The notes: generated by a model from the letters alone, not told the origin. Shown: positions 35,274-45,277, numbered from the stretch's first letter. The stretch: DNA of 64,000 nucleotides from Bacteroidia bacterium (GCA_030426665.1 JAUHYD010000014.1:1-64000), one strand, 5' to 3'. Program-made: numbers and translations.

Positions 35274-38200
35274 ATGAAACGAATTATCTTGAAAGGCTTA
35301 GCTTTTAGTGCGTGCCTGTTTATCTCATCGCTATCAATAGCGCAAAACAATATCATAACGACATTTGCCGGTGACGGCACAACAGGATACACAGGCGATG
35401 GCGGCTCTGCTACCGATGCTCAGTTGCAGTATCCTACAGGCGTAACTTGTGATAATGCAGGCAATATATTTGTCTGTGATCGAGACAACCATGTTGTAAG
35501 AAAAATCAATAGTGCAGGTGTAATAAGTACATTTGCCGGTGATGGCACTAGTGGGAACTCTGGCGACGGCGGTCCTGCTACTGATGCCCAACTCCTACAA
35601 CCTACTGATGTTGTTGTCGATGCCAGTAACAACGTATATATCTCTGATTACGGAACCTCTACTATACGTAAAGTAAATGCAGCGGGCATTATTTCGACTT
35701 TTGCAGGAGGGGGGCTTGGCGGTCCCATAGCTTCCGGACCTGCAACAGACGCTGTCTTGGGTGCTCTTTATGCTATTGCAATTGATGCGGCGGGGAACGT
35801 TTATACTGCCAGCATAGGAACTGCCAGGGTATTCAAAATTACACCAGCAGGATACTTGAGTACTTTTGCCGGTAATGGCACGATCGGCACCTCCGGCAAC
35901 GGCGGTCCGGCAACAGATGCAACAGTGTGGGCTGTTTCGGGCATTACGATAGATGCGAACAACAACGTGTTCATATATGACCTCGCCGCGGAATCAAGCG
36001 GAGCTATACGCAAGATAACATCAGGTGGAATTATTGATGCATTTGCCGGCGGAGGAAGTGATTATATATCCAATAATATCCCCGCAACAGATGCCCTGAT
36101 TCCTCAGGTGAATTCAATCGTCATAGACGCAGCCGGTAATGTTTACCTAACAGTCGACCCTTTCGGCACCGTAAGGAAAATTGATACCGCAGGAAATATC
36201 CAAACAATTGCCGGCATAGCAACTAATTTTGGTTTTTCTGGTGATGGGGGCCCTGCTACCGACGCTCAGATAAATAATCCTCACGGTGTAACCATTGATG
36301 CGGTAGGAAATCTGTATTTCTCTGATAGAGGTAATCAAAGGATAAGAAAAATAGCTGCAGACTTAGGTGGTGCCGATACAATATGTGTGGGAGCTACCAC
36401 TACTATGACGAGTGCCAACTTAAGTGGTGGTGTATGGACGAGCAGCAACCCGGCTATAGCAACGGTTAATAGTACTACCGGTGAAGTAGCAGGTGTATCA
36501 GGAGGTGTGGCAACAATCAGTTATGCGCTCAATGGCTTTTATGCAACGGGTACCGTTGCTGTACTTTCAGGCTCAATTATAGGTCCTATCACCGGCCCGT
36601 CATCTGTGGGTGTCGGCGGTTCTATATTATTATCAAGTGCAACGTACGGTGGTGTATGGAGTGGCTGCAACAATTCTGTTGCGTCTATAGACGGTAGCGG
36701 AAACGTAACAGGTTTGTCAAATGGGAGTGCGCTTATGTCATATACTGTTTCAGGCGTTTGTGGATCATCTACAGTAACCTTCCCGGTAACTGTTGGCAGT
36801 TGTGTAGCCGCAACCAATATCTCTACGATAGCCGGAAATCATATACCCGGCTACAGCGGCGATGGTGGACCTGCAAGTGAAGCGCAGATTACCGCACCAC
36901 ACGCAGTAGTAGCCGATGCTGTAGGTAATGTATATGTAGCTGACCGTTTCAACCATGTTATTCGTAAGATCAACCCTTCTGGCATTATCTCAACGATTGC
37001 AGGTACGGGTGTTGCAGGCTTTACCGGTGACGGTGGTCCTGCAGCAGGTGCAGCGCTAAATAACCCTGCGGGTTTGGCACTTGATGGTGATGGTAATCTG
37101 TACATCGCAGACATGTACAACGAGCGTATCCGCAAAATAGACCTTTCAGGAAATATCTCTACGGTTGCCGGTAATGGTTATCATGGTGGCTGGATGGGAG
37201 CTGCCTTCGGCAACGGCGGCCCTGCAACTGATGCAGCCTTAGTTTACCCGATTGCCCTGGCTGTTTCTTGCTCAGGTGAAATGTATATATCAGAATATGG
37301 TAGCCAGCGAGTACGTAAGGTTGATGCAAATGGGATCATATCAAACTTCGCCGGTACTGCAAGAGCAGGGTACAACGGTGACGGCTTACCTGCAACAGTT
37401 GCAGAACTGAACCACCCTCATGGTATAGCCATAGACGTTGAAGGAAATGTATATATCGCTGATGCATGGAATAACAGAGTACGCGTAGTTGAAGCAACAA
37501 CAGGAAAGATGTGGACATATGCGGGCAATGGCGCTGCTGCTTACGCCGGCGACGGAATGCCCAAAGGCTCTGCAAGTCTTTGGATACCCTGGGGTCTTAC
37601 ATTTGACGCTTGTGGAAACCTGTATATCTGTGACTACAACAATAACGCAGTACGTGTGGTTGACAAATCATCGACTTACATATCAACGTTTGCCGGAAAT
37701 GGTCAGCGAGGCTGGGGTTATACCGGCGACGGTGGCCCAGCAACAGATGCAAGTATTTATTTACCGAGCTCACTTGCTATTGACGGTTTTGGAAATATCT
37801 ACATAGCTGATTACGGTAATAATCTGATACGTCTTATCGGAAGTACAGGTTATGCCGCGCGCTCTTATGCAGGCGGAACTACACAGTTCCTGAACACGTG
37901 CGAAGGCAAGACAACTACCGTAGATGACTTGATGGCTATTTCAGATGCAACAGGTTCAGCAAACTGGACTGTAGGCATAGCACCACAGCATGGTACATTG
38001 GAAGGCTTTACGGGAGCTACCTCTGCAAAAGGAGGTATGATACTTCCACAGGGTGTTACCTACACTCCGGAAGCTGGTTTCAGCGGTAAGGATGAATTTA
38101 CAATAGTTGTTAATGATGGAACATCTACCGCAGCAACAACAATTACGGCAATCGTAAACCCATTGCCGAATGTTGGAGAAATAGTTAGTACACCAAGCTT

Positions 38201-38669
38201 TACAGATAATGCAATCACACTTGCAAACCCAACTGCCGATGCAGGCGGCGTATGGAGCAGCAGCAATACAGCGATTGCAACAGTAGACCAAATGGGAAAT
38301 GTGACGGGTCATGCAAATGGCGTTGTAACGATTTCGTACACAATGACCAACGAATGTGGTGCAAAGAGTGCAACGACAACGATAGTTACGGAAGCAAATA
38401 TCCCTGCACCTGCAACACTTGTATTGTTCCCGAACCCGACCAAAGGTTCATTCGCATGTGAGTTCAGCAGCGATAATGACGCTGAGTTGAATCTGGTGAT
38501 AGCTGACGTTACAGGAAGAGTTGTTTACAACGAACCAGTAAGTGCAACTGCCGGTCTTAACAGGCTTTCGGTATCCTTGCCTGACGGCATCAGCACAGGA
38601 CTGCTGATGGTATCACTTGGTAATGAAAACACTAAGTACAATACACAAAAAATAACGCTTACTCGCTAA
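35274..38669 (+). CDS. NHL-repeat secreted protein with Ig-like domains and T9SS sorting domain (copy A)
   Basis: 1131 residues from the ATG at 35274, which gives a clean signal peptide (LAFSACLFISSLSIAQ); earlier in-frame starts would lengthen it unnaturally. Residues 25-360 are NHL repeats (TFAGDGTTGYTGDGG, then ADYGTSTIRKVNAAG), 368-510 two BIG2-like Ig domains (GGVWTSSNPAIATVNS), 513-860 a second NHL block, 880-963 a cadherin-like domain (GFSGKDEFTIVVNDG), 965-1030 another BIG2 domain, and from 1050 a T9SS type A domain (LVLFPNPTKGSFACEF). It is likely displayed on the cell surface. The second copy follows 0.4 kb downstream. Confidence 0.88.
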   Translation: MKRIILKGLAFSACLFISSLSIAQNNIITTFAGDGTTGYTGDGGSATDAQLQYPTGVTCDNAGNIFVCDRDNHVVRKINSAGVISTFAGDGTSGNSGDGGPATDAQLLQPTDVVVDASNNVYISDYGTSTIRKVNAAGIISTFAGGGLGGPIASGPATDAVLGALYAIAIDAAGNVYTASIGTARVFKITPAGYLSTFAGNGTIGTSGNGGPATDATVWAVSGITIDANNNVFIYDLAAESSGAIRKITSGGIIDAFAGGGSDYISNNIPATDALIPQVNSIVIDAAGNVYLTVDPFGTVRKIDTAGNIQTIAGIATNFGFSGDGGPATDAQINNPHGVTIDAVGNLYFSDRGNQRIRKIAADLGGADTICVGATTTMTSANLSGGVWTSSNPAIATVNSTTGEVAGVSGGVATISYALNGFYATGTVAVLSGSIIGPITGPSSVGVGGSILLSSATYGGVWSGCNNSVASIDGSGNVTGLSNGSALMSYTVSGVCGSSTVTFPVTVGSCVAATNISTIAGNHIPGYSGDGGPASEAQITAPHAVVADAVGNVYVADRFNHVIRKINPSGIISTIAGTGVAGFTGDGGPAAGAALNNPAGLALDGDGNLYIADMYNERIRKIDLSGNISTVAGNGYHGGWMGAAFGNGGPATDAALVYPIALAVSCSGEMYISEYGSQRVRKVDANGIISNFAGTARAGYNGDGLPATVAELNHPHGIAIDVEGNVYIADAWNNRVRVVEATTGKMWTYAGNGAAAYAGDGMPKGSASLWIPWGLTFDACGNLYICDYNNNAVRVVDKSSTYISTFAGNGQRGWGYTGDGGPATDASIYLPSSLAIDGFGNIYIADYGNNLIRLIGSTGYAARSYAGGTTQFLNTCEGKTTTVDDLMAISDATGSANWTVGIAPQHGTLEGFTGATSAKGGMILPQGVTYTPEAGFSGKDEFTIVVNDGTSTAATTITAIVNPLPNVGEIVSTPSFTDNAITLANPTADAGGVWSSSNTAIATVDQMGNVTGHANGVVTISYTMTNECGAKSATTTIVTEANIPAPATLVLFPNPTKGSFACEFSSDNDAELNLVIADVTGRVVYNEPVSATAGLNRLSVSLPDGISTGLLMVSLGNENTKYNTQKITLTR

Positions 38670-38719
38670 ATTCGGCCAATAAGGTTCGAACAGTGAAATA
38701 AGAAGCTTGAGGAATTAGT

Positions 38720-38752
38720 AAACGCCTGATGTAGTATATGCATCAGGCGTTT
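38720..38752 (+). terminator. Terminator of NHL copy A
   Basis: A perfect 12-bp inverted repeat (AAACGCCTGATG at 38720, CATCAGGCGTTT at 38741) with a 9-nt loop, identical to that after copy B. Confidence 0.8.
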
Positions 38753-38977
38753 GCTATTTAGCAGGCAATGTCAATTTGTTGTTTTATGCATTATCGTCAA
38801 CAGGTTTTTTATCCGAGAATAGGGTCAGCAGCAAAATTGCAACCACCAATTTCATCGATTTGACGCAAGACATCAAGCATTATTTTTTTCCTATTGATTC
38901 GTTAATGGTGCCGTTTTTTTTTGATGACAGATTTCTGTATATTATTTTTATCCTTGTATGTTATGTTTTGAATTCTG

Positions 38978-38993
38978 TACGCCCTGGGGCGTA
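38978..38993 (+). other. 5' leader hairpin, copy B
   Basis: TACGCCC, TG, GGGCGTA: a perfect 7-bp stem with a 2-nt centre at the same place as the copy A hairpin. Confidence 0.4.
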
Positions 38994-39090
38994 TAGGTAG
39001 TGTACGCAAATTTTGGTCCCCGGTGGGCCGGGTTTCTTAACTAAATTCAACTATATGGCAAATAATAAAATCATGAAACAATCCTCTACT

Positions 39091-42000
39091 ATGAAACGAA
39101 CTTTTTTGAAAGGCTTAGCTTTTAGTGCGTGCCTGTTTGTCTCATCGCTATCAATAGCGCAAAACAATATCATAACTACATTTGCCGGTGACGGCACAAC
39201 AGGATACAGCGGGGATGGTGGCTCTGCTACCGATGCTCAGTTGCAGTATCCTACAGGCGTAACTTGTGATAATGCAGGCAATATATTTGTGTGTGACCGA
39301 GACAATCATGTAGTAAGAAAAATTAATAGTGCAGGTGTTATTAGTACAATTGCGGGTGATGGCACTGATGGCAACTCCGGTGATGGAGGTCAGGCTACTG
39401 ATGCGCAACTTTCTCAACCTATGGATGTTGTTGTCGATGCCAGCAACAACGTATACATCGCTGATTACGGAACCTCTACAATACGTAAGGTAAATGCAGC
39501 GGGCATTATTTCGACTTTTGCAGGCGGGGGGATTAGCGGTTACATATCTTCCGGACCTGCAACAAGCGCTACATTTGGTGCGCTTTATGCTATTGCAATT
39601 GATGCGGCGGGAAACATTTATTCTGCCGGTATTGGTGGGGCCAGAGTATACAAAATCACACCAGCGGGATACTTGAGTACCTATGTGGGTACTGGCACTT
39701 CGGGCAACACCGGCAACGGTGGTCCGGCAACAGATGCAACTATGTGGGCTCCCACAGGAGTAACGGTAGACGCTAACGATAACGTGTTTGTCTATGACCT
39801 GGGATCATCAAATGGATTGATACGTAAAGTAACATCAGGAGGAATAATTGATGCATTTGCCGGCGGCGGTATTGATTTTTTATCCGATAATATCCCCGCA
39901 ACAGATGCCCTGATTCCTCAGGTCAATTCTATAATCACGGATGCAGCAGGTAATGTTTACCTCACAGGTGGTGCTTTCCATACAGTAAGAAAAATCGATA
40001 CCGCAGGTAATATCGACGCAATTGCCGGCATAGCACCTAATATCGGGTTTTCCGGTGATGGAGGACCTGCAACCAACGCTTTGGTGAATACCCCATTTGG
40101 AATAGCTATTGATGCAGTAGGAAATCTGTATTTCTCTGACAGAAATAATCAAAGAGTAAGAAAAATAGCTGCAGATTTAGGTGGTGCCGATACAATATGT
40201 GCGGGAGCTACCACTACTATGACGAGTGCCAACTTAAGTGGTGGCGTATGGACGAGCAGCAACCCGGGTATAGCAACGGTTAATAGTACTACCGGTGAGG
40301 TAACAGGTGTATCAGGAGGGGTAGCTACAATTAGTTATACACTCAATGGCTTCGTTGCAACTGGTGATGTAGTGGTACTTCCCGTACCTAGTCCCGGTCC
40401 TATAACGGGTCCTTCGTCTGTAATTGTTAGTGGTACTATCTCATTATCAAGTGCAACACCAGGCGGAGTATGGAGCAGCTGTAACAATTCTGTTGCTGTG
40501 GTAAATGGTATCGGAAACGTAAGTGGTTACTCTAACGGTAGTGCGCTGATATCGTATACTGTTACCAATGCGTGCGGATCATCAACAGTAACCTTCCCGG
40601 TAACTGTAGGTAGTTGTGTAGCTGCAACTAATATCTCTACGATAGCGGGTAATCATATACCCGGCTACAGCGGGGATGGTGGCCCTGCAAGCGAGGCGCA
40701 GATTACAGCCCCCCACGCTGTAGTAGCCGATGCATATGGCAATGTATACGTTGCTGACCGTTTCAACCATGTTATTCGTAAGATCAACCCTTCTGGCATT
40801 ATCTCAACGATTGCAGGTACAGGTGTTGCTGGTTTTAGCGGCGATGGTGGCCCTGCAGCAGGTGCAGCACTAAATAACCCTGCGGGTTTGGCACTTGATG
40901 GTGATGGTAATTTGTATATCGCAGACATGTACAACGAGCGTATCCGCAAAATAGACCTTTCAGGAAACATCTCTACAGTAGCCGGTAATGGCTATCATGG
41001 TGGCTGGATGGGAGCTGCCTTCGGAAACGGCGGCCCTGCAACTGATGCAGCCTTAGTTTACCCGATTGCCTTGGCTGTTTCTTGCTCAGGTGAAATGTAC
41101 ATATCAGAATATGGCAGCCAGCGAGTACGTAAGGTTGATGCAAATGGGATCATATCAAACTTCGCCGGTACTGCAAGAGCAGGGTACAATGGTGACGGCT
41201 TACCTGCAACAGATGCAGAACTGAACCACCCACATGGTATAGCCATAGACGTTGAGGGAAATGTATATATAGCTGATGCATGGAATAACAGAGTACGCGT
41301 AGTTGAAGCAACAACAGGAAAGATGTGGACATATGCTGGGAATGGCGCTGCGGCTTACGCCGGCGACGGAATGCCCAAAGGCTCTGCAAGTCTTTGGATA
41401 CCCTGGGGTCTTACATTTGACGCTTGCGGCAACCTGTATATCTGTGACTACAACAATAACGCAGTACGTGTGGTTGACAAATCATCAACCTACATGTCAA
41501 CGTTTGCCGGAAATGGTCAGCGAGGCTGGGGTTATACCGGCGACGGTGGTCCTGCAACAGATGCAAGTATTTATTTGCCGAGCTCACTTGCTATTGACGG
41601 TTTTGGAAATATCTATATAGCTGATTATGGTAATAATCTGATACGTCTTATCGGAAGTACAGGTTATGCCGCACGCTCTTATGCAGGTGGTACAACACAG
41701 TTCCTGAACACGTGCGAAGGCAAGACAACTACCGTAGACGACTTGATGGCTATTTCAGATGCAACAGGTTCAGCAAACTGGACGGTAGGCATAGCACCAC
41801 AGCATGGTACATTGGAAGGCTTTACCGGAGCTACCTCTGCAAAAGGTGGTATGATACTTCCACAGGGTGTTACTTACACTCCGGAAGCTGGTTTCAGCGG
41901 TAAGGATGAATTTACAATAGTTGTTAATGATGGAACATCTACCGCAGCAACAACAATTACGGCAATCGTAAATCCATTGCCGAATGTTGGAGAAATAGTT

Positions 42001-42483
42001 AGTACGCCAAGCTTTACAGATAATGCAATCACACTTGCAAACCCGACAGCCGACGAAGGCGGCGTATGGAGCAGCAGCAATACAGCGATTGCAACAGTAG
42101 ACCAAATGGGTAATGTGACGGGTCATGCAAATGGCGTTGTAACGATTTCGTACACAATGACCAACGAATGTGGCGCAAAGAGTGCAACGACAACGATAGT
42201 TACAGAAGCAAATATCCCTGCTCCTGCAACACTTGTATTGTTCCCGAACCCGACCAATGGTTCATTCGCGTGTGAGTTCAGCAGCGATAATGACGCTGAG
42301 TTGAATCTGGTGATTGCTGACGTTACAGGAAGAGTCGTTTACAACGAGTCGGTAAGTGCGACTGCCGGTCTTAACAGGGTTTCGGTATCCTTGCCTGACG
42401 GCATCAGCACAGGACTGCTGATGGTATCACTTGGTAATGAAAACACTAAGTACAATACACAAAAAATAACGCTTACTCGCTAA
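39091..42483 (+). CDS. NHL-repeat secreted protein with Ig-like domains and T9SS sorting domain (copy B)
   Basis: 1130 residues from the ATG at 39091, signal peptide LAFSACLFVSSLSIAQ. The domain order is the same as copy A: NHL block, two BIG2-like domains, second NHL block, cadherin-like domain, BIG2, T9SS type A (LVLFPNPTNGSFACEF). Differences cluster between residues about 90 and 510, including the BIG2 pair (VVVLPVPSPGPITGPSSVIV against the copy A version); beyond residue 515 only a handful of residues change. The product should have the same location, with possible diversification of the first propeller. Confidence 0.88.
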   Translation: MKRTFLKGLAFSACLFVSSLSIAQNNIITTFAGDGTTGYSGDGGSATDAQLQYPTGVTCDNAGNIFVCDRDNHVVRKINSAGVISTIAGDGTDGNSGDGGQATDAQLSQPMDVVVDASNNVYIADYGTSTIRKVNAAGIISTFAGGGISGYISSGPATSATFGALYAIAIDAAGNIYSAGIGGARVYKITPAGYLSTYVGTGTSGNTGNGGPATDATMWAPTGVTVDANDNVFVYDLGSSNGLIRKVTSGGIIDAFAGGGIDFLSDNIPATDALIPQVNSIITDAAGNVYLTGGAFHTVRKIDTAGNIDAIAGIAPNIGFSGDGGPATNALVNTPFGIAIDAVGNLYFSDRNNQRVRKIAADLGGADTICAGATTTMTSANLSGGVWTSSNPGIATVNSTTGEVTGVSGGVATISYTLNGFVATGDVVVLPVPSPGPITGPSSVIVSGTISLSSATPGGVWSSCNNSVAVVNGIGNVSGYSNGSALISYTVTNACGSSTVTFPVTVGSCVAATNISTIAGNHIPGYSGDGGPASEAQITAPHAVVADAYGNVYVADRFNHVIRKINPSGIISTIAGTGVAGFSGDGGPAAGAALNNPAGLALDGDGNLYIADMYNERIRKIDLSGNISTVAGNGYHGGWMGAAFGNGGPATDAALVYPIALAVSCSGEMYISEYGSQRVRKVDANGIISNFAGTARAGYNGDGLPATDAELNHPHGIAIDVEGNVYIADAWNNRVRVVEATTGKMWTYAGNGAAAYAGDGMPKGSASLWIPWGLTFDACGNLYICDYNNNAVRVVDKSSTYMSTFAGNGQRGWGYTGDGGPATDASIYLPSSLAIDGFGNIYIADYGNNLIRLIGSTGYAARSYAGGTTQFLNTCEGKTTTVDDLMAISDATGSANWTVGIAPQHGTLEGFTGATSAKGGMILPQGVTYTPEAGFSGKDEFTIVVNDGTSTAATTITAIVNPLPNVGEIVSTPSFTDNAITLANPTADEGGVWSSSNTAIATVDQMGNVTGHANGVVTISYTMTNECGAKSATTTIVTEANIPAPATLVLFPNPTNGSFACEFSSDNDAELNLVIADVTGRVVYNESVSATAGLNRVSVSLPDGISTGLLMVSLGNENTKYNTQKITLTR

Positions 42484-42533
42484 ATTCGGCCAATAAGGTT
42501 CGAACAGTGAAATAAGAAGCTTGAGGAATTAGT

Positions 42534-42566
42534 AAACGCCTGATGTAGTATATGCATCAGGCGTTT
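42534..42566. terminator. Terminator of NHL copy B, shared with convergent gene
   Basis: The same perfect 12-bp stem as after copy A, 50 bp after the stop. The minus-strand membrane protein gene ends 31 bp beyond it, so it may act in both directions. Confidence 0.8.
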
Positions 42567-42597
42567 GCTATTTAGGGAAATGGTATGTCCTATTGAA

Positions 42598-44103
42598 TTA
42601 ATTCGCTGAAGTTGAGTTCTGTCTCTTCAATTGTGAGAACAACACAAAAGGCATCAGCATTCCGAGTGTAAACAATGGATTCACGTACCGAAGCAATACT
42701 ATTGTTGAGAAGAGACAGAAAAGCGCAAAACTGAAGTAAAATACGCACCAGGCGATGAACAATCTACGGGTGTCTTTATCGACAGATTTATAACGTTTTA
42801 TGTTCTTAAAAAAGAAGACAGCAATAGCCGAGAAGTTAAATACGTTCAGCAGAAGGAATATAGCCGGAAAAGGGGCAATAATATTCTTTTGTAGGTTTTT
42901 AAACCTGCATTCAAGATTGTCAATATCATAGTTGAACCACGCTTTTGTTTCGGGAGGCAGCGGGGAGTGAAGTACATCATAATTTCTAAGAATTTCTAAC
43001 TCAGGGTACATAAAGTTTTTAAGGTTGGATAGCATAAAGTATCGGACGTACGCCATCGGGTCGAACTTGATTATAGTCCAGGCGTATTCACTATAAAGCA
43101 CGGATGAAATACACCAATGGTAGAAATACGAGCGCAAATAGGATGTTTCATCAGCAAGTTTATTCGCAGAATATATCATGTATTTCTTCAATGGAGATTT
43201 TGCGCTCCACAAGTAATCGGTATGAATAGACCCTTCTTCGGTACCTACCGAGTCAATATAATGCTTTACAAATATGTCAAGTGTTTTCATCTCGTTTGTC
43301 GGCAGGTCTTCTGCCTTTACATCGACATGCTTGTAGTAGCAAAGTACATTATTAGCTATTTGCCATCCGGTAAAACCTGATAAGGTGCGAATGCCCATAT
43401 TTTCCTCCATTTTGTCTTTTTGTATTTCGACGAAATGATAAACAATCAAAAGACTCAAGGCAATGCCTGCAAACCTGAATAGAATGTTTGCCTTAGATAT
43501 GGCGAAAAACAATACTGCTACAATCGGAAAATATAAGGCGGTGTAACGCAGTCTAAAGCAAATAGCAAGAGCGATAACCTGTAGAACAAGCACTAACAAG
43601 TTGGGGCGTACGATGCACCATAAAGACAATGTGAACCAGATAACAGTGAAAGACGAGAATAAGCTGTCGCTGGAGACAAGATTGGTCTGTAGCAACAATA
43701 TGGGGTTAAAGACAACAAGTGCAAAAAGCCAATTTTTGTATTTCTTTGGTAATCCGAATAAGTAGTCGCAACTGAAAAAGAAGAAGAATGAACTGAAAAC
43801 ATAAATGAGGAATTGTGAAGCTACGGTAAAGTAGCCGGAGTCAGATATACTGTGCGTAAGGGTCAGAAATGTGGGGTATCCATTCGGACGGTAGGTCACT
43901 GGCTCCGGCTGCGCGGCGTTTCTTACATAGTTATAGGAGTCAAGAAAGAAATCGGGATAGGGAAAACAGAATTTCAGAAGCAGAAATGCGGCAATTAAAA
44001 CCAGCACACCAATAGAAATCAGTTTTTCTTGTTTTGCCAGATAACTTAGAAATCTGGTGTCGGATGTTACCAAATTGGGTTTTGTTTGTTTAGATAAGGG
44101 CAC
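42598..44103 (-). CDS. Multi-pass membrane protein, GT-C glycosyltransferase-like
   Basis: 501 residues with about ten hydrophobic helices (ISIGVLVLIAAFLLLKF, FLIYVFSSFFFFFSC, FAGIALSLLIVYHFV, AIFLLLNVFNFSAIAVFFF, CVFYFSFALFCLFSTIVLL). An early loop contains FFLDSYNYVRNAAQPEP, an acidic motif in the place where GT-C enzymes carry their catalytic Asp. A large soluble loop lies at about 235-400. This points to transfer of a lipid-linked sugar at the membrane, but no specific family is recognised and other multi-pass proteins remain possible. Confidence 0.6.
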   Translation of the reverse strand: MPLSKQTKPNLVTSDTRFLSYLAKQEKLISIGVLVLIAAFLLLKFCFPYPDFFLDSYNYVRNAAQPEPVTYRPNGYPTFLTLTHSISDSGYFTVASQFLIYVFSSFFFFFSCDYLFGLPKKYKNWLFALVVFNPILLLQTNLVSSDSLFSSFTVIWFTLSLWCIVRPNLLVLVLQVIALAICFRLRYTALYFPIVAVLFFAISKANILFRFAGIALSLLIVYHFVEIQKDKMEENMGIRTLSGFTGWQIANNVLCYYKHVDVKAEDLPTNEMKTLDIFVKHYIDSVGTEEGSIHTDYLWSAKSPLKKYMIYSANKLADETSYLRSYFYHWCISSVLYSEYAWTIIKFDPMAYVRYFMLSNLKNFMYPELEILRNYDVLHSPLPPETKAWFNYDIDNLECRFKNLQKNIIAPFPAIFLLLNVFNFSAIAVFFFKNIKRYKSVDKDTRRLFIAWCVFYFSFALFCLFSTIVLLRYVNPLFTLGMLMPFVLFSQLKRQNSTSAN

Positions 44104-44244
44104 GGTTTGGGTATTTAGTATATAAATATACGAAACAATCGTTTATCCGTTAAATTTTATCAATTTGACAAAAGCAGGTCGGGGCGCCCCCTTGATATTT
44201 ACCTGAAAGTACTATTTACCCTATATAAGACTTGAAGGCTGAAC

Positions 44245-44655
44245 CTAACCTATCTCAGCCACACACTTCAGTTCAATAGCGATTGCAGTTGGCAACGAGT
44301 CTATGCCGATGGTTGTCCGGCAGGGCTGACTGTCTTTAAAGTACTCGGCATAAATTTTATTGTAAGTATGGAAGTCGCGTTTCATATCTACCAAAAACAC
44401 CGTTACATCTACGAGCTTATCCCAGCTACTGCCGCTTTCTTCCAGTATTACGCGTACATTGTCAAACACGCTACGACACTGCGCTGCAAAGTCGAACTCA
44501 AGAAAATTGCCATGCTTATCAGTCTTAAGGCCGGGTATTTCATCGGTCCCTGCTTTGCGAGGTCCCACGCCGGATAAAAACAGCAGATTGCCCACCTTTC
44601 TTGAATGTGGGTAAAGACCAACGGGTTTGGGGGCTTTATCTGTAGAAAAAGACAT
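44245..44655 (-). CDS. RidA-family protein, 2-aminomuconate deaminase-like
   Basis: 136 residues. RidA (YjgF/YER057c/UK114) fold: GLYPHSRKVGNLLFLSGVGP near the N-terminus, VFDNVRVILEESGSSWDKLV, and the conserved Arg in PCRTTIGIDSLP followed by IAIELKCVAEI. The N-terminal sequence and GVGPRKAGTDEIPG resemble the 2-aminomuconate deaminases of the 3-hydroxyanthranilate route rather than generic RidA; this is recall, not a search. No other kynurenine genes are in the window. It may equally clear reactive enamines. Confidence 0.82.
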   Translation of the reverse strand: MSFSTDKAPKPVGLYPHSRKVGNLLFLSGVGPRKAGTDEIPGLKTDKHGNFLEFDFAAQCRSVFDNVRVILEESGSSWDKLVDVTVFLVDMKRDFHTYNKIYAEYFKDSQPCRTTIGIDSLPTAIAIELKCVAEIG

Positions 44656-44706
44656 AAATGTGAATTGAGTAGTTTGAAAAATCCGCTTTTTGCAGGGAAC
44701 GCACTA

Positions 44707-45240
44707 TCAGAAGTGCACGTATGAGTTGAAGAAAACAGTTTTTACATAGCCGCTTGCTGTATCTGTAATTACTAACTGCATACTTGCCACACTCTTACTG
44801 ATGCTTCCTGAACCTGTGTATATTATACTACCGCTCGGGGTTTCAGTGATATCGAAACCAGAACCGGATGCAGAGTTGTTTTTCAGTTCAATCGGAACAC
44901 TCGCTCTTCCAAATCCGGACGTGTCTACCCATGCAACTTGCATTTTGTTAAGGTTGGATGTGTCTGAAGAGGGAGAAAAGACAAGTGAATTTGTTGTGTC
45001 TGAGTACGGATCATCGGGTGGTACTCCTTTATATGTACCTATATAATCGTCTCGGTAAACCGTCTCACAATTATCACCATAGCTACCTATAATGCAAATG
45101 CATCGTCCACCATTGCAAGTGCCTTTGTTCTGACACACAATCCCGCCACACTGGTCTTTAGAACAGGAGCTGTAAAGCACTGCAAAAAAAACAGATAAAG
45201 TAGTCGCAAGGCCTAACGTGATATATTTTATTGATTTCAT
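44707..45240 (-). CDS. Lipoprotein with a single EGF-like domain
   Basis: 177 residues. A lipoprotein signal ends in LYSSCSKD (Cys26), followed at about residues 31-58 by six cysteines in EGF-like spacing (CGGIVCQNKGTCNGGRCICI then GSYGDNC). The remaining 115 residues are a beta-rich domain without a family I can name. EGF-like modules of this kind are rare in bacteria but recur in Chitinophagaceae-like lipoproteins. Envelope-anchored, role unknown. Confidence 0.75.
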   Translation of the reverse strand: MKSIKYITLGLATTLSVFFAVLYSSCSKDQCGGIVCQNKGTCNGGRCICIIGSYGDNCETVYRDDYIGTYKGVPPDDPYSDTTNSLVFSPSSDTSNLNKMQVAWVDTSGFGRASVPIELKNNSASGSGFDITETPSGSIIYTGSGSISKSVASMQLVITDTASGYVKTVFFNSYVHF

Positions 45241-45277
45241 AAATTCAAACGTACAATTTATTGCTGTTACAACATCC

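Larger units (their letters stand above)
35066..38752 (+). repeat. 3.7-kb tandem duplication, unit A
   Basis: The unit runs from the conserved TTTTCCTATTGATTCGTTAA leader through the NHL gene to its terminator. It matches unit B at 38881-42566; about 130 unrelated bases separate the two. Confidence 0.9.
38670..39090. other. Intergenic region between the tandem NHL genes
   Basis: It holds the copy A terminator, about 130 bp of unique sequence with no recognised feature, and, from 38881, the duplicated leader with TATGTTTT, the hairpin and the conserved GTACGCAAATTTTGGTCCC. Confidence 0.6.
38881..42566 (+). repeat. 3.7-kb tandem duplication, unit B
   Basis: Counterpart of unit A. By eye, the second half of the gene and about 100 bases after the stop are nearly or fully identical to unit A, whereas the region around 39500-40600 differs much more. 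Confidence 0.9.

Noticed and set aside
35274-42483. Many short spaced repeats resembling a CRISPR or tandem DNA array
   Set aside because: They are degenerate protein repeats (NHL blades) inside two long open frames; there are no identical short repeats with unique spacers.
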